DNA of 64,000 bases from Amycolatopsis sp. FDAARGOS 1241 (GCF_016889705.1 NZ_CP069526.1:5456001-5520000), one strand, 5' to 3'; shown: positions 36,054 through 44,116, counted from the first letter of the stretch. The notes: generated from the letters alone by a model not told the origin. Translations and numbers: made by a program.

Positions 36054-36509
36054 ACCGGCGGGCGGGTTGAGCCCAATCGCCGCGCGGGAAGTACGCGGTC
36101 AGCTGGGGACGAGCTTGCACGTGGTGGCGGGTTGGTTCACCGCGCCAGAGCCGCTGGCCAGTATGTGGCATCCAGACCACGGTCACGTAGACGCTTTTCG
36201 TGGTGAGCGGCGGCGCTCACCACACCTCCGCGGCGTCGACGACCGTGTGCATCCATACCGGTTACCCGGCCTCGGCGGCGTTCTGCGGCGACGCGGCCGC
36301 GAGCTGCTGCGGCGAGCGCGACGCCAGGTGCCGGCGGGCTGGCCACAGGTGGCCGAGTCCGCGCGCCGGACCAGGCGGGCTGCACCGGCGGCCAGTTCCA
36401 TGCAGCGGGTAGTCAGCGCGTTGGCCTCGGCGCGTCGCTGACCGACGTATTCGGATCGACGGTCGCGGCCGCCGGGCAACAGCCAGCGAGATGATGTGGC
36501 GGCTGACTT
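36054..36509. other. Region without a convincing gene
   Basis: About 456 bp between the three-gene unit and the multi-stop pseudogene. Several overlapping Arg-rich frames exist on both strands, none with recognisable domains. A different minus frame (VVWMPHTGQRLWRGEPTRHH near 36150) might be the start of the gene continued at 36053. Confidence 0.3.
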
Positions 36510-37286
36510 TCAAGCGCGTTTGTTGAGGATGTCGTTGATGCGCAGTCCCTCGGCCGGGGTGATGCGGCCGTGTGGCAGTTCGACTCCGACGGCCTCGGCG
36601 AGTTGGCGCTGGTGGATATCCACGGTCGCCTCGACGAGGTCAGCCAGGACCGCACCACGAGTCCGACTCTACTGGTAGCCGACGGTCACGGCCACCGCGC
36701 CAGCGATCGCCGCGGGCCACCAGAATATGCCGAGCACGGCGTAGAGCACCCCCCACGCGGTCGTCTCCGCGGCGGCGCGGTAACGAGTGTTTGCGTCACC
36801 CACCGCGGATGCGGTGGTGTCGTTGACCAGCAGCCAGATCCGTGGCCATACCAGGCCCAACGACAGTCCAAATTAGACGTCAATACGTTCGTCTGTGAGC
36901 CGGAACCGGTCACCGATCGGAGTCAGCCGGGCCGGCCGGTAGCGCGTGAGCGCGGCGGTGGAATGGTCGGCGCGCCACATGATCAGCCGTTTCGGGCACC
37001 GCGCGGTCCACGTTCGGCGTACGCCCGCCGCCACCGCTTGTGTGACCAGGCTTGCGGCGGTCGCCGCGAGCAGGCTGGCGACGATCAGCACAATGACCGT
37101 GGCTGGCTTGACACCCATGGTGAGGCGTTCGAGATCCCTCGCCAGTTGCGCGCCGTCCAACGCGTGACCGTGACCCAACAGCTAGGCCACGACTACCGCG
37201 AAAATGAACAGCAGTCCGGGCAAGACGAGGCTGGTCAACCAGCGATCGGCCAGCTTCTTGCCCAGCTCGGACAGAAAGGGAGTCAC
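36510..37286 (-). pseudogene. Membrane protein gene of a conflict-type locus, interrupted by three in-frame stops
   Basis: One reading frame runs from GTG 37286 (VTPFLSELGKKLADRWLTSL, VLPGLLFIFAVVVA) to TGA 36510-36512 (RINDILNKRA). It is broken only by TAG at 37182-37184, TAA at 36873-36875 and TAG at 36669-36671. Protein-like sequence continues across each stop: LLGHGHALDGAQLARDLERL, FGLSLGLVWPRIWLLVNDTT, RTRGAVLADLVEATVDIHQR. Each stop is one C-to-T change from a glutamine codon. Order and motifs resemble the roughly 400-residue membrane proteins paired with CHAT/TPR effectors in Streptomyces (recalled family); the middle seems shortened. The GTG overlaps the gene at 37283. Confidence 0.7.
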
Positions 37287-37672
37287 CGGCTAGCCGCGCG
37301 TAGGATCATCGGGGCGTCGAACAGTTCGCACCGAGGCTCCCGACCGCGGTCGTCGGGCTGAGCTCGCCTCGCGCACCGTTTCTCCGGGCACTGGTAGCTC
37401 CCCTGGACATGGACCGGCTCGAGGCCGAAGTCGGTCAGTATGGGTAAGCCACCGGATTTGACGGCTTGCGGTGATGGCTCGTAGCCGAGGTCGCGGCACA
37501 CCTGCGCGGCCGAAGCGCCTTCGCGCACGCGGCGTTCCGCGTCGATGATGCTCGCCAGCACCAGACTGTCGTCCCGTGCGGCGACCTGCAGGCGTGGCAA
37601 CGTGGCGCACAACCAGGCCATCGCTGCGTGGTCCTCGGCGCTATCCACTTGATCCCCCTCCACGAGACGCAC
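37283..37672 (-). CDS. Zinc-ribbon-like protein of the conflict-type locus
   Basis: A 129-residue protein. An alpha-helical N-terminus (HAAMAWLCATLPRLQVAARD, RRVREGASAAQVCRDLGYEP) leads to YQCPEKRCARRAQPDDRGRE and CELFDAPM. The C-x4-C plus later Cys resembles a degenerate zinc ribbon in small proteins encoded next to TPR/CHAT-domain effectors. It overlaps the start of the damaged membrane-protein gene and is divergent from the truncated effector gene, an arrangement I recall from Streptomyces. It appears intact. Its biochemical role is unknown. Confidence 0.6.
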   Translation of the reverse strand: MRLVEGDQVDSAEDHAAMAWLCATLPRLQVAARDDSLVLASIIDAERRVREGASAAQVCRDLGYEPSPQAVKSGGLPILTDFGLEPVHVQGSYQCPEKRCARRAQPDDRGREPRCELFDAPMILRAASR

Positions 37673-37716
37673 CTGTTGGACTACTCTACGTGGGCGCGTC
37701 TGGACAAGGGGGGACC

Positions 37717-37887
37717 GTGCTGGAGGAGATCGTTCGACGTGTTGAGCGGTTCGGCCAGAGCGGCGATGCCGACGCCGTGCTGGGGCGGGGAGTGCTCGCG
37801 ATGGCGGGCCCTATCTGGCAGCGGGCCATCAAGTCGGCGCGCGGCTGTTCCGTGGAAGAGGCGGTAGCGCTAAGGGATGTCTCGTAA
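37717..37887 (+). pseudogene. N-terminal fragment of a TPR/CHAT-type effector
   Basis: GTG 37717 follows AAGGGGGG and reads LEEIVRRVERFGQSGDADAV, LGRGVLAMAGPIWQRAIKSA. This resembles the extreme N-terminus of large TPR- or CHAT-protease-containing actinomycete proteins that normally exceed 700 residues. The frame stops after 56 residues at 37885, a few bases before an IS5-like transposase remnant. Loss of the rest by IS-mediated deletion is the simplest explanation. Confidence 0.5.
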
Positions 37888-37893
37888 CCCGGT

Positions 37894-38076
37894 GTGAGTC
37901 GGTTGGGTGTGTTGGTTGATCATGGTGTGGTGCAGGTGATCTCGGCGTCGCGGTCGGAGTGGATTGCCCCGTTTACGGGGTTGGAGCCGGGTCAGTTCCG
38001 GAAGTTGGTGCGGGTCGTGGCGAACCGTGGTGGTGACGAGATCGCTGATGGCCGGCCGACGACGGCCTCGCCGTAG
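37894..38076 (+). mobile_element. IS5-family transposase remnant (N-terminal)
   Basis: The 60-residue frame contains ASRSEWIAPFTGLEPGQFRK and LVRVVANRGGDEIADGRP, matching the N-terminus of actinomycete IS5-family transposases, in which GRPGRQW-type sequence should follow. It ends abruptly (TTASP stop). No DDE catalytic residues remain. A strong hairpin follows at 38094. Confidence 0.6.
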
Positions 38077-38093
38077 CCCGGTAAAGCCGGTAT

Positions 38094-38124
38094 CCGGCCG
38101 GCGCAGTCAACCTGCGCCGGCCGG
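38094..38124. terminator. Perfect 13-bp hairpin
   Basis: CCGGCCGGCGCAG (38094-38106) pairs exactly with 38112-38124 around TCAAC. It follows the truncated transposase and may be a terminator; no T-run follows. Confidence 0.6.
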
Positions 38125-38255
38125 GCCGACTCGGCCGTTCCGCTCGGATGGTCGCGAGGGGTGCGACGCCGGAACAGCCAAGACTCAGCGCCCGTCACCG
38201 GGCCGTAGTGGCGGTCTCCCGTCCCGGGCGATCTTGGCTATCGCAGTCCGAGTTA

Positions 38256-38366
38256 GCCGTCACGGCCGTCACGCGGCTTGTGACGGCAACGAATGCCGGT
38301 TGACCTGCGAGAACGCTGGCGTGACGGCTGTGACAGCTCGGCTGGGGTCCCGTCACAGCCGTCACG
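38256..38366. repeat. Iteron-like GTCACRGCCGTCACG repeats
   Basis: Three related copies are present: CCGTCACGGCCGTCACG (38257-38273), the inverted CGTGACGGCTGTGAC (38320-38334) and CGTCACAGCCGTCACG (38351-38366). The last two form a 15-bp perfect stem. They lie in a 310-bp gene-free stretch of the island. Binding sites for a replication, transfer or partition protein are possible. Confidence 0.6.
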
Positions 38367-38386
38367 AGCAGCCGGCTTCAGACGGT

Positions 38387-38760
38387 TTAGCGCATCGGGC
38401 CGTCCCCCGTCACAGCACACCGGATGGGCGGAGCGCGCCGCGCAGTGACGAGTTCGGCGGCTGTGTTCGCGACCGAGCGCAGCGCGGTCACGTGCTCGGT
38501 CAGCCCGTCGAGTCCGAGCGGTGTCAAACGGAGCACCAGGCTACCTCTCTCGAACCGGGTCTCCACGTATCCGGCGGCGCGCAAGGTCATCAGGTGGGGC
38601 GCGAGACTCCGCCCGCCCACGCCCAGAGCGTTCCCGACCACCACAGCCCTGCGCCAGCGCATGTCCACCAGTTGGCACAGTAGGAACAGCCGCGCCGGCA
38701 GGAGCAGCAGCGGGTCCAGCTCGCGTGAAACGCCGGCGCGATCGGCGGGCTCGGCGTCAT
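38387..38760 (-). pseudogene. MarR/ArsR-like winged-helix protein, apparently frameshifted
   Basis: ATG 38760 overlaps the stop of the preceding gene (ATGA) and reads MTPSPPIAPAFHA. Then the homologous frame shifts to ELDPLLLLPARLFLLCQLVD, ALGVGGRSLAPHLMTLRAAG and YVETRFERGSLVLRLTPLGL, a typical winged helix. One base appears to be missing near 38725. GTG 38668 could start a shorter, intact but truncated version. It would be a small DNA-binding regulator of the island. Confidence 0.5.
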
Positions 38761-38996
38761 CGCTCGATCGCCTGCCCGCCGGCGTCGCCGGAGGTAGGTG
38801 CGAAGCGGAGGCAGGTCACACACGGCATCCCGACCGGACGTTCCAACAACTCAAGCTCGCTCCGGCCGAACATCGCGCCGCAATACGCGGTCAGCCGTTC
38901 AGGCGCCAGGCCCTCTGCTGGGAGCGGGAAGACGTGGACGACGCGACGGGATTCGCCGACCGTGCCGGGCAGCGGGCGCGCTATGAAGACCGTCAT
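38757..38996 (-). CDS. Small cysteine-containing protein
   Basis: A 79-residue protein from ATG 38996 (MTVFIARPLPGTVGESRRVV, LTAYCGAMFGRSEL, GMPCVTCLRFAP). The C-x(n)-CxxC spacing is seen in short proteins on actinomycete integrative elements and may bind zinc. It is linked by ATGA overlaps to the genes before and after it, so the three form one minus-strand unit. Function unknown. Confidence 0.6.
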   Translation of the reverse strand: MTVFIARPLPGTVGESRRVVHVFPLPAEGLAPERLTAYCGAMFGRSELELLERPVGMPCVTCLRFAPTSGDAGGQAIER

Positions 38997-39553
38997 CGGG
39001 TCGACCGCCGGTGACGGTGGTCGACGGGAACGGGCGCGCTCGGGGTGCTGCCCGTTCCCGCCGACGTGGTGGTCCGGCTGTCCTGCTCGGGAATGAGCCG
39101 CACGCGTTGAGGCGGGCGCGGCGGCAGGACAGCCGGAGTCTGGAGACGACCGACGACGCGACGCCAGCGCGACGGCTTGCGATGGGAGGCGGGTTCGGGC
39201 GACGGCGTGGCCGTGCGGAGCCAGACCAGCGACTTGCAGGTAGCGCACGGCCGACCGGGAGGTATCAGGCAGGAGTGGAACAGCACCTCGCGGCCGCAGA
39301 GCGTGCGGTAGCGGCCTTCGTGGCGCGCGATGCCATCGGCCAGAGCCTCGTCGGTGACGGCGTGGTCCAGGTTGTCTGCCACGCAACGGTGCCAGGTCAC
39401 GTACAAGCGCGAGCCGTGTTCGACGCTGGTCACATCCACCCCCTGGTCTTTGGATCTGTTGAAATCATCCAATCCGGAGAGGCGGGCGTGACCCAGAGCG
39501 GAAACGTTGATGTTTCGCGGCGGGGATGTGGCATTCGGAGCAACTACCTGCAA
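38993..39553 (-). CDS. Small cysteine-containing island protein
   Basis: A 186-residue protein. The central AVTDEALADGIARHEGRYRT with LCGREVLFHSCLIPPGRPCA and TCKSL gives C...C...CxxC, a pattern I recall in Pseudonocardiaceae mobile-element proteins. The C-terminal 60 residues are Pro/Arg-rich. It overlaps the next gene by four bases and is divergent from the HTH-Nudix gene at 39602, with 48 bp between starts. Confidence 0.6.
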   Translation of the reverse strand: MQVVAPNATSPPRNINVSALGHARLSGLDDFNRSKDQGVDVTSVEHGSRLYVTWHRCVADNLDHAVTDEALADGIARHEGRYRTLCGREVLFHSCLIPPGRPCATCKSLVWLRTATPSPEPASHRKPSRWRRVVGRLQTPAVLPPRPPQRVRLIPEQDSRTTTSAGTGSTPSAPVPVDHRHRRSTR

Positions 39554-39601
39554 TGACGGCTGCTACGCTGTGATCGGCGTCTATCGGGGTGAGGTGGTCG
39601 A

Positions 39602-41071
39602 GTGGTCAGCGTTCGGCGGCGCGAGAAGCTTGTTTCAGCGCGTAAGGCGGCCGGGCTGACTCAGGAGAACCTTGCCGAGGTGATGTGCGTCGACCGCTCG
39701 ACGGTCATCCGGTGGGAAGCCGGCGACTACGCGCCCCTGCCGTACCAGTGGCCGAAGCTGGCCAAGGTTCTCGGCCGCACCGCGGACGAGCTGCGCGAGC
39801 TGATCGGCCTGCGGACGCTGGATGGGACGGTGGAGCTTGGCTCGGCGCTTGAGCCTGCATTCGGCTGGCTGGATCGGCACGCGGGGTGGTCTCCCGGTAC
39901 TGCACACGGACGCGTGGCAACCGCCGCGCCGGTGAAGCCGCATTCCGACGTGTCGGCCAGTCGGAGTCGTGTTGCAGCCGCCTTGGCGAACTATTACGGC
40001 GACTCGGTTCCCGGGCATGTGCTGTATGCCGCGCGCTGCGGACAGGTTGAGGTCGCGACCAGTGTCCTGACCCGGCCGGACTGGCTGGACCTTGCTTGCC
40101 CGTTGACGGCCGAGAACGACCGGATTGTGTTGTCTGCCAACGAGAGTGCGGCACGTGAGCCGGTCGACGAAGTCGGGGCGGTTCGGCGGCTGGCCGAAGC
40201 CGCGGCCGACGACGTGCGCATCGCGGACGTGCCGCTGTATCGGCTCACGGACGTGCAGATCCGACCGGAAATGGTCGGCGGCGACGTCCAGGTGGTGCCG
40301 TTCGTCGAGTACGCCCTGAGCATGGATCTTCTCGAACGGGAGCTACACGATAGCCGCGCGGTACAACCGGGTCGGATGCCGCTCCGGGACCGGTACCTGC
40401 CGGATCTTCAGGCCGTGCTCGACCTTCCGGGACGGCTTTGCGCTGGTGGCGTGCTCGCGTTGACGGCGATCGCACGGCCCGCCGATCCGTTCCGCGGTAA
40501 AGCGGACTACCTCCTGCTGGTGCAGGAGCGCTCGCGGCACGTGGTGAACGCGGCTCGCAGGCTGGCCGTCATCCCGAAGAGCTTCCACGGGCCGCTCGCC
40601 GATCAACGCGCCGACGCGCGGATCGGCGCCACGCTGCGCCGCGAGCTGGAAGAAGAGCTGTTCGGCAGGGGCGACGTCGACCGGACAACCGGCGTCCAGC
40701 GGGCCGCCGATCCCATGCACCCGGCCCGGCTCTCGGCGCCGATGCGGTGGTTGACCGAACAGTCCGGCCGGTTGCGGATGGAGTGCACCGGGTTCGGGTT
40801 CAACCTGGTCAGCGGGAACTACGAGTTCGCCAGCCTGGTCGTGATCGAAGATGAGGAGTTCTGGCCGCGGTTCGGCGGTGACGTCGAAGCGAACTGGGAG
40901 GCCGCCGGGCTGCGGCAGTACTCGACGCTCGACGGAGGCCTGATCACCGAACTGATCGGTGACGAAACCTGGAGTAATGAGGGATTGTTCGCATTTCTCC
41001 AGGGCCTGCGTCGACTCTCCGAGATCGGCGGTGAGCGGGTGAGGATTCCCGCGGTCGAATTAGGTCGCTGA
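39602..41071 (+). CDS. HTH-XRE protein fused to a Nudix-like domain
   Basis: A 489-residue protein. The N-terminal XRE helix-turn-helix (KLVSARKAAGLTQENLAEVM, CVDRSTVIRWEAGDY) is followed by a linker, a middle domain (RVAAALANYYGDSVPGHVLY, LPDLQAVLDLPGRLCAGGVL) and a C-terminal region with ATLRRELEEELFGR, which fits the core RExxEEL of a Nudix box. A Nudix-containing immunity factor (Pif) is known from pSAM2-type integrative elements, so a sensing or immunity role is possible. The paralogue at 41407-42966 faces it. Start GTG 39602. Confidence 0.7.
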   Translation: MVSVRRREKLVSARKAAGLTQENLAEVMCVDRSTVIRWEAGDYAPLPYQWPKLAKVLGRTADELRELIGLRTLDGTVELGSALEPAFGWLDRHAGWSPGTAHGRVATAAPVKPHSDVSASRSRVAAALANYYGDSVPGHVLYAARCGQVEVATSVLTRPDWLDLACPLTAENDRIVLSANESAAREPVDEVGAVRRLAEAAADDVRIADVPLYRLTDVQIRPEMVGGDVQVVPFVEYALSMDLLERELHDSRAVQPGRMPLRDRYLPDLQAVLDLPGRLCAGGVLALTAIARPADPFRGKADYLLLVQERSRHVVNAARRLAVIPKSFHGPLADQRADARIGATLRRELEEELFGRGDVDRTTGVQRAADPMHPARLSAPMRWLTEQSGRLRMECTGFGFNLVSGNYEFASLVVIEDEEFWPRFGGDVEANWEAAGLRQYSTLDGGLITELIGDETWSNEGLFAFLQGLRRLSEIGGERVRIPAVELGR

Positions 41072-41425
41072 CGGCCAGCGGACCGTCAAGACAACCGAAT
41101 CCGCCAATGCTTCCCAGGAATGGTCGATTCCGGGGCCCCACATGAGGTAATCACCTGGGCGGTTCATGACCTTACTACCGCCGGTGACTTCCACTCGGAA
41201 CTCGCCTGAGACAAGCATCACCAGCGTCGTTCGCTGGTCGTCGGAAGTCCACTCGGGGCGCTTGTCGCCCGCAGGATGGTTGGCCCACTTGACTTCCACG
41301 TCCTTCGACGCTCGAACACCCTGCGACGGATCGATGAAGTGGCCGACCAGCCAGCCGCGTGTGTCCGCCGCATCTTCGTTGGCGTTGCCGGCGGTCCAAC
41401 CGTCAGTCACTGGCTGATCTCCCAT
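41060..41425 (-). CDS. Cupin-like small protein
   Basis: About 121 residues from ATG 41425, or 116 from GTG 41410, which overlaps the upstream stop as GTGA. WLVGHFIDPSQGVRASKDVE, TTLVMLVSGEFRVEVTGG then RPGDYLMWGPGIDHSWEALA follow a cupin-type beta pattern. It is translationally coupled to the HTH-Nudix gene at 41407-42966, and its stop overlaps that of the opposing paralogue by 12 bp. It may bind the small ligand sensed or hydrolysed by the Nudix partner; this is inference. Confidence 0.55.
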   Translation of the reverse strand: MGDQPVTDGWTAGNANEDAADTRGWLVGHFIDPSQGVRASKDVEVKWANHPAGDKRPEWTSDDQRTTLVMLVSGEFRVEVTGGSKVMNRPGDYLMWGPGIDHSWEALADSVVLTVRWPSAT

Positions 41426-42966
41426 TCGATCGCGGGTAGTTTCACGCGCTCGCCGCCGATTTCCGCAAGGCGCCTGAGCCCTTGCGACATGGCGAACAAT
41501 CCTTTGTTGCTCCACGCTACATCACCCAGCAACTCGGTGACGAGCTCGTCGTCGGTAGTCGAATACTGACGAAGAGTTGCGGATTCCCAGTTTGCTTCGA
41601 CCACTCCCCCGTAGTGTGCCCAAAACTCTTCGTCGTCGATGACGATCAGGCTGGCGAACTCGTAGTTTCCGCTGACGAGGTTCAGGCCGAACCCCGTGCA
41701 CTCCATCCGCAGCCGGCCGGGCTGCGCCATGAGCCAGCTCATCGGCTCGGTGAGCTTGGTTGGGTGCAGTGGGTCGGCCGCCAGCATCTCGCCCAGGGTG
41801 TTGTCGATGTCGGGCCGGCCGAACAGCTCTTCTTCCATCTCACGGCGAAGTGTCATGCCCACCTGCGCGTCGCGGCGGACGTCGGTCAGCGGCTGGTGGA
41901 AGCCCTTCGGGATCACCGCGAGTCGACGCGCGGCGTTTAGCACGTTGCCGGACCGCTCTTGGACCAGTAGCAAGTAGTCGGCGTCTCCGCGGTACAGGTC
42001 GGCGGGCCGGGCGATCGCCGTCAGCGCAAGGACGCCGCCCGCGCAGAGCCGCTCGCCGACGTCGAGCACCGAGCGGAGGTCCGGCAGGTAACGGTCCCTG
42101 AGCGGCATCGCCGTCGAGCCCGCGGCCACCGCGTCGACCAGTTCACCTTCGAGAAGGTCGGCCGTCAGCGCGTAGTGCACGAACTGGGACCCGCCGAACG
42201 TGCCGCGAAGCTGGTGTTCACGGATGTCCGTGCTCGTGAGCCGGTAGATCGGACTGTCCGTGAGCCGGGTGTTCATGGACAGCGTCTCGGCGAGTCGCTG
42301 AACGGCGCGATCGGCGGCGTGGTCCTCAAGGTCGAGGTCGGCTTCCGGCTGCGCGCTCGGAACCCGGAACTGGTCATACGGCGGACGCAGCTCGCAATCC
42401 AGGTCGAGCCAGTCTGCGCAGGTCAGAACGCTGGTGTTCATGGCGAGATCACCGCATTGCGCGGTGTACAGGCCGTGATCGCCGAGCCGGCTGCCGTAGT
42501 AAGTGGTCAGCGCGGCCGCGACGTCGCGTTGGCTGACCCAACCACGCCGCGTCCCACGGTCTTGAAGCTCTTGGGCGTCGATGCGGGCGAGACGATCGGC
42601 AACAGCGCGACGCGCGGTACCCGGCGTCCAGTGCGCGTGACGGTCGAGCCACTCCAATGCGGCGCCGATGTGAGGGTCGGCGTCCAGGCGTTCGTCAGCT
42701 TCGCTCGACGCGGCCGTCGAGGCGCTGGCCGGCGCGTCGCGGGTCAACGCGCCGAACCGGTCGCGCTCGGCGTCCGACGCCTGCGCCAACGCCGTGTCCA
42801 AGACCTGTTGCATGTCTGACTGCGGTCGAAGATCCGGTTTCTTGTGCCACGACCCCACCGTGCGCGCGCTGATTCCCAGGCGTTCGGCGAAGCGCTCTTG
42901 ACTCAGCCGCAATGCCGACTGCAATGCCGTCGCCGTGCGTCCCGTCCATCCCCCGGCCGGATTCAT
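41407..42966 (-). CDS. HTH-Nudix paralogue facing the gene at 39602
   Basis: A 519-residue protein from ATG 42966. The N-terminal helix-turn-helix (ALRLSQERFAERLGISARTV) differs from that of its paralogue, while the rest (ALEWLDRHAHWTPGTARRAV, LPDLRSVLDVGERLCAGGVL, VIPKGFHQPL, then MTLRREMEEELFGR, LRMECTGFGLNLVSGNYEFA) is strongly similar. The Nudix core is conserved. It lies tail-to-tail with the paralogue and overlaps the cupin-like gene. DNA binding plus a nucleotide-type domain suggests a ligand-controlled regulator. Confidence 0.7.
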   Translation of the reverse strand: MNPAGGWTGRTATALQSALRLSQERFAERLGISARTVGSWHKKPDLRPQSDMQQVLDTALAQASDAERDRFGALTRDAPASASTAASSEADERLDADPHIGAALEWLDRHAHWTPGTARRAVADRLARIDAQELQDRGTRRGWVSQRDVAAALTTYYGSRLGDHGLYTAQCGDLAMNTSVLTCADWLDLDCELRPPYDQFRVPSAQPEADLDLEDHAADRAVQRLAETLSMNTRLTDSPIYRLTSTDIREHQLRGTFGGSQFVHYALTADLLEGELVDAVAAGSTAMPLRDRYLPDLRSVLDVGERLCAGGVLALTAIARPADLYRGDADYLLLVQERSGNVLNAARRLAVIPKGFHQPLTDVRRDAQVGMTLRREMEEELFGRPDIDNTLGEMLAADPLHPTKLTEPMSWLMAQPGRLRMECTGFGLNLVSGNYEFASLIVIDDEEFWAHYGGVVEANWESATLRQYSTTDDELVTELLGDVAWSNKGLFAMSQGLRRLAEIGGERVKLPAIEWEISQ

Positions 42967-43077
42967 AACGCTCCCGAATGTCGGTGATCTGCGGTGGTTG
43001 CGCGGTGATGCTGCGGTGCTTGTGCATGGGTTGCGAGGCCGTTCCAGCCTTGAATTGAAGGCATGGAAAAGACCTCG

Positions 43078-43458
43078 CTAACGCTTCGGCCGGATGTGCT
43101 CGACCACGGTTGCCAGGCTCGTTTGAACATCTTCGAGCCGGTCTGTGATCTCGGCCAGCCGCTGTTCAAGCGCGTCCAATCGGGACGCGAGCTCGTGGCC
43201 GTCGTCGGCCGGCTCGTCCGGGTGCGGCGGCGTGCGGTTCTGCAGCACGGCCAGCAGATGCCGCGGGTGCCAGCCCAGCGTCGTCGACAGCGCTTCGAGC
43301 GTCCGGGCACTGCGGCGCCGCTCGACGACATGGTGCTGAAGCTCGCGCACGGTCGCTTGCGACACGTGCGACCGCTCGGCCAGCTCGCGTTGCCGCCAGC
43401 CCAGTTCCCGCACGCGCATGTCGATCGCCTTCGCGACCGCCGCCCAGTCCTCCGTCAC
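43078..43458 (-). CDS. XRE-family regulator with C-terminal coiled coil
   Basis: A 126-residue protein from GTG 43458. RVRELGWRQRELAERSHVSQ and ATVRELQHHVVERRRSARTL form the HTH; SRLDALEQRLAEITDRLEDV and QTSLATVVEHIR form a coiled coil likely used for oligomerisation. It is divergent from the HTH-WhiB-TraB module that starts at 43614, and the 155-bp gap contains two direct repeats. It is the probable repressor of the transfer module. Confidence 0.75.
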   Translation of the reverse strand: MTEDWAAVAKAIDMRVRELGWRQRELAERSHVSQATVRELQHHVVERRRSARTLEALSTTLGWHPRHLLAVLQNRTPPHPDEPADDGHELASRLDALEQRLAEITDRLEDVQTSLATVVEHIRPKR

Positions 43459-43568
43459 GTATTCCTCCGCGCTCCGCCTCAGCGCCGAGATTAGCGGCTT
43501 TTCAACCGTTCATTAGCGCCGCGGGTGCGTGTTGCCGCGGCGCGCGGACAAACACGTCCACATTAGAG

Positions 43569-43600
43569 CTGAAATAAACAACATAGTCTTGAAATCAACA
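43569..43600. promoter_or_regulatory. Two 12-bp direct repeats in the divergent promoter
   Basis: CTGAAATAAACA (43569-43580) and TTGAAATCAACA (43589-43600) match at 10 of 12 positions with 20-bp spacing, two helical turns. They lie 14 bp before the HTH gene at 43614 in the most A+T-rich spot of the island. They are candidate operator sites for the XRE regulator. Confidence 0.5.
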
Positions 43601-43613
43601 GAATGGTTCTCTC

Positions 43614-43808
43614 ATGAACACCAAAACGACCTTTCACACCATTCCCGAGTCCGCGTGGATTCTCGGTGTCTCCCGCAACACGGTCAGCCGGGCGATCCGG
43701 ACCGGCGCCCTGCGCGCCACCCGATGCCGGACCGGCCTGCGGGTCTCCTCCGCCGAGCTGGCCAAGGCGCTTCAGGACGGAGGTGCGGCATGGACGACCT
43801 CCAGCTGA
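43614..43808 (+). CDS. Excisionase-type helix-turn-helix protein
   Basis: A 64-residue protein from ATG 43614. TIPESAWILGVSRNTVSRAI then RTGALRATRCRTGLRVSSAE is the winged-helix pattern of excisionase/MerR-like DNA-binding domains. Its end overlaps the WhiB-type gene by 19 bp. In integrative elements such proteins direct excision or regulate transfer genes. A plain transcriptional regulator is the alternative. Confidence 0.75.
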   Translation: MNTKTTFHTIPESAWILGVSRNTVSRAIRTGALRATRCRTGLRVSSAELAKALQDGGAAWTTSS

Positions 43809-44116
43809 TCGGCATCGCGTGGCGGCTGGATCGCTTGCGATGGGTGCCCACCGATGTCCTGACCACCATCGTGACCAGCGATGGAGCCTGCATGACCCCG
43901 GCGGCGGGCGGGCCGCCAGACGCTCGTGACGATCGGGAGTTCGCCAAGCGCTTGTGCGGTGGCTGCCCGGTCCAGGACGAGTGTCTTGAACTGGAGCTTC
44001 GGACAGCCGGCGCCGAGACGGTCGGCGTCTGGGGCGCGATGACCGACGACGACCGGCGCGCGCTGCACCCGCACTGGCTGCGGCGCGGCGAGCGGATCGA
44101 TCGGGGTGAGCGATGA
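43790..44116 (+). CDS. WhiB-family iron-sulfur regulator
   Basis: A 108-residue protein from ATG 43790. Cys34 (GACMTP), Cys56, Cys59 and Cys65 (LCGGCPVQDEC) are the four [4Fe-4S] ligands, and VGVWGAMTDDDRR is the family turn (usually GVWGG; here GVWGA). WhiB proteins are redox-sensitive transcription factors restricted to actinobacteria and their phages and elements. It overlaps both neighbours and belongs to the transfer operon. Confidence 0.88.
   Translation: MDDLQLIGIAWRLDRLRWVPTDVLTTIVTSDGACMTPAAGGPPDARDDREFAKRLCGGCPVQDECLELELRTAGAETVGVWGAMTDDDRRALHPHWLRRGERIDRGER

Noticed and set aside
37706..37715. ACAAGGGGGGACC as a possible second attachment copy of the tRNA-Leu 3' end
   Set aside because: Only the G-run resembles GTCCGAGGGGGGAC; the flanks differ and it doubles as a ribosome site for the truncated effector.
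38250..38370. CRISPR array
   Set aside because: The repeated words are few, partly inverted, irregularly spaced and lack unique spacers or cas genes.
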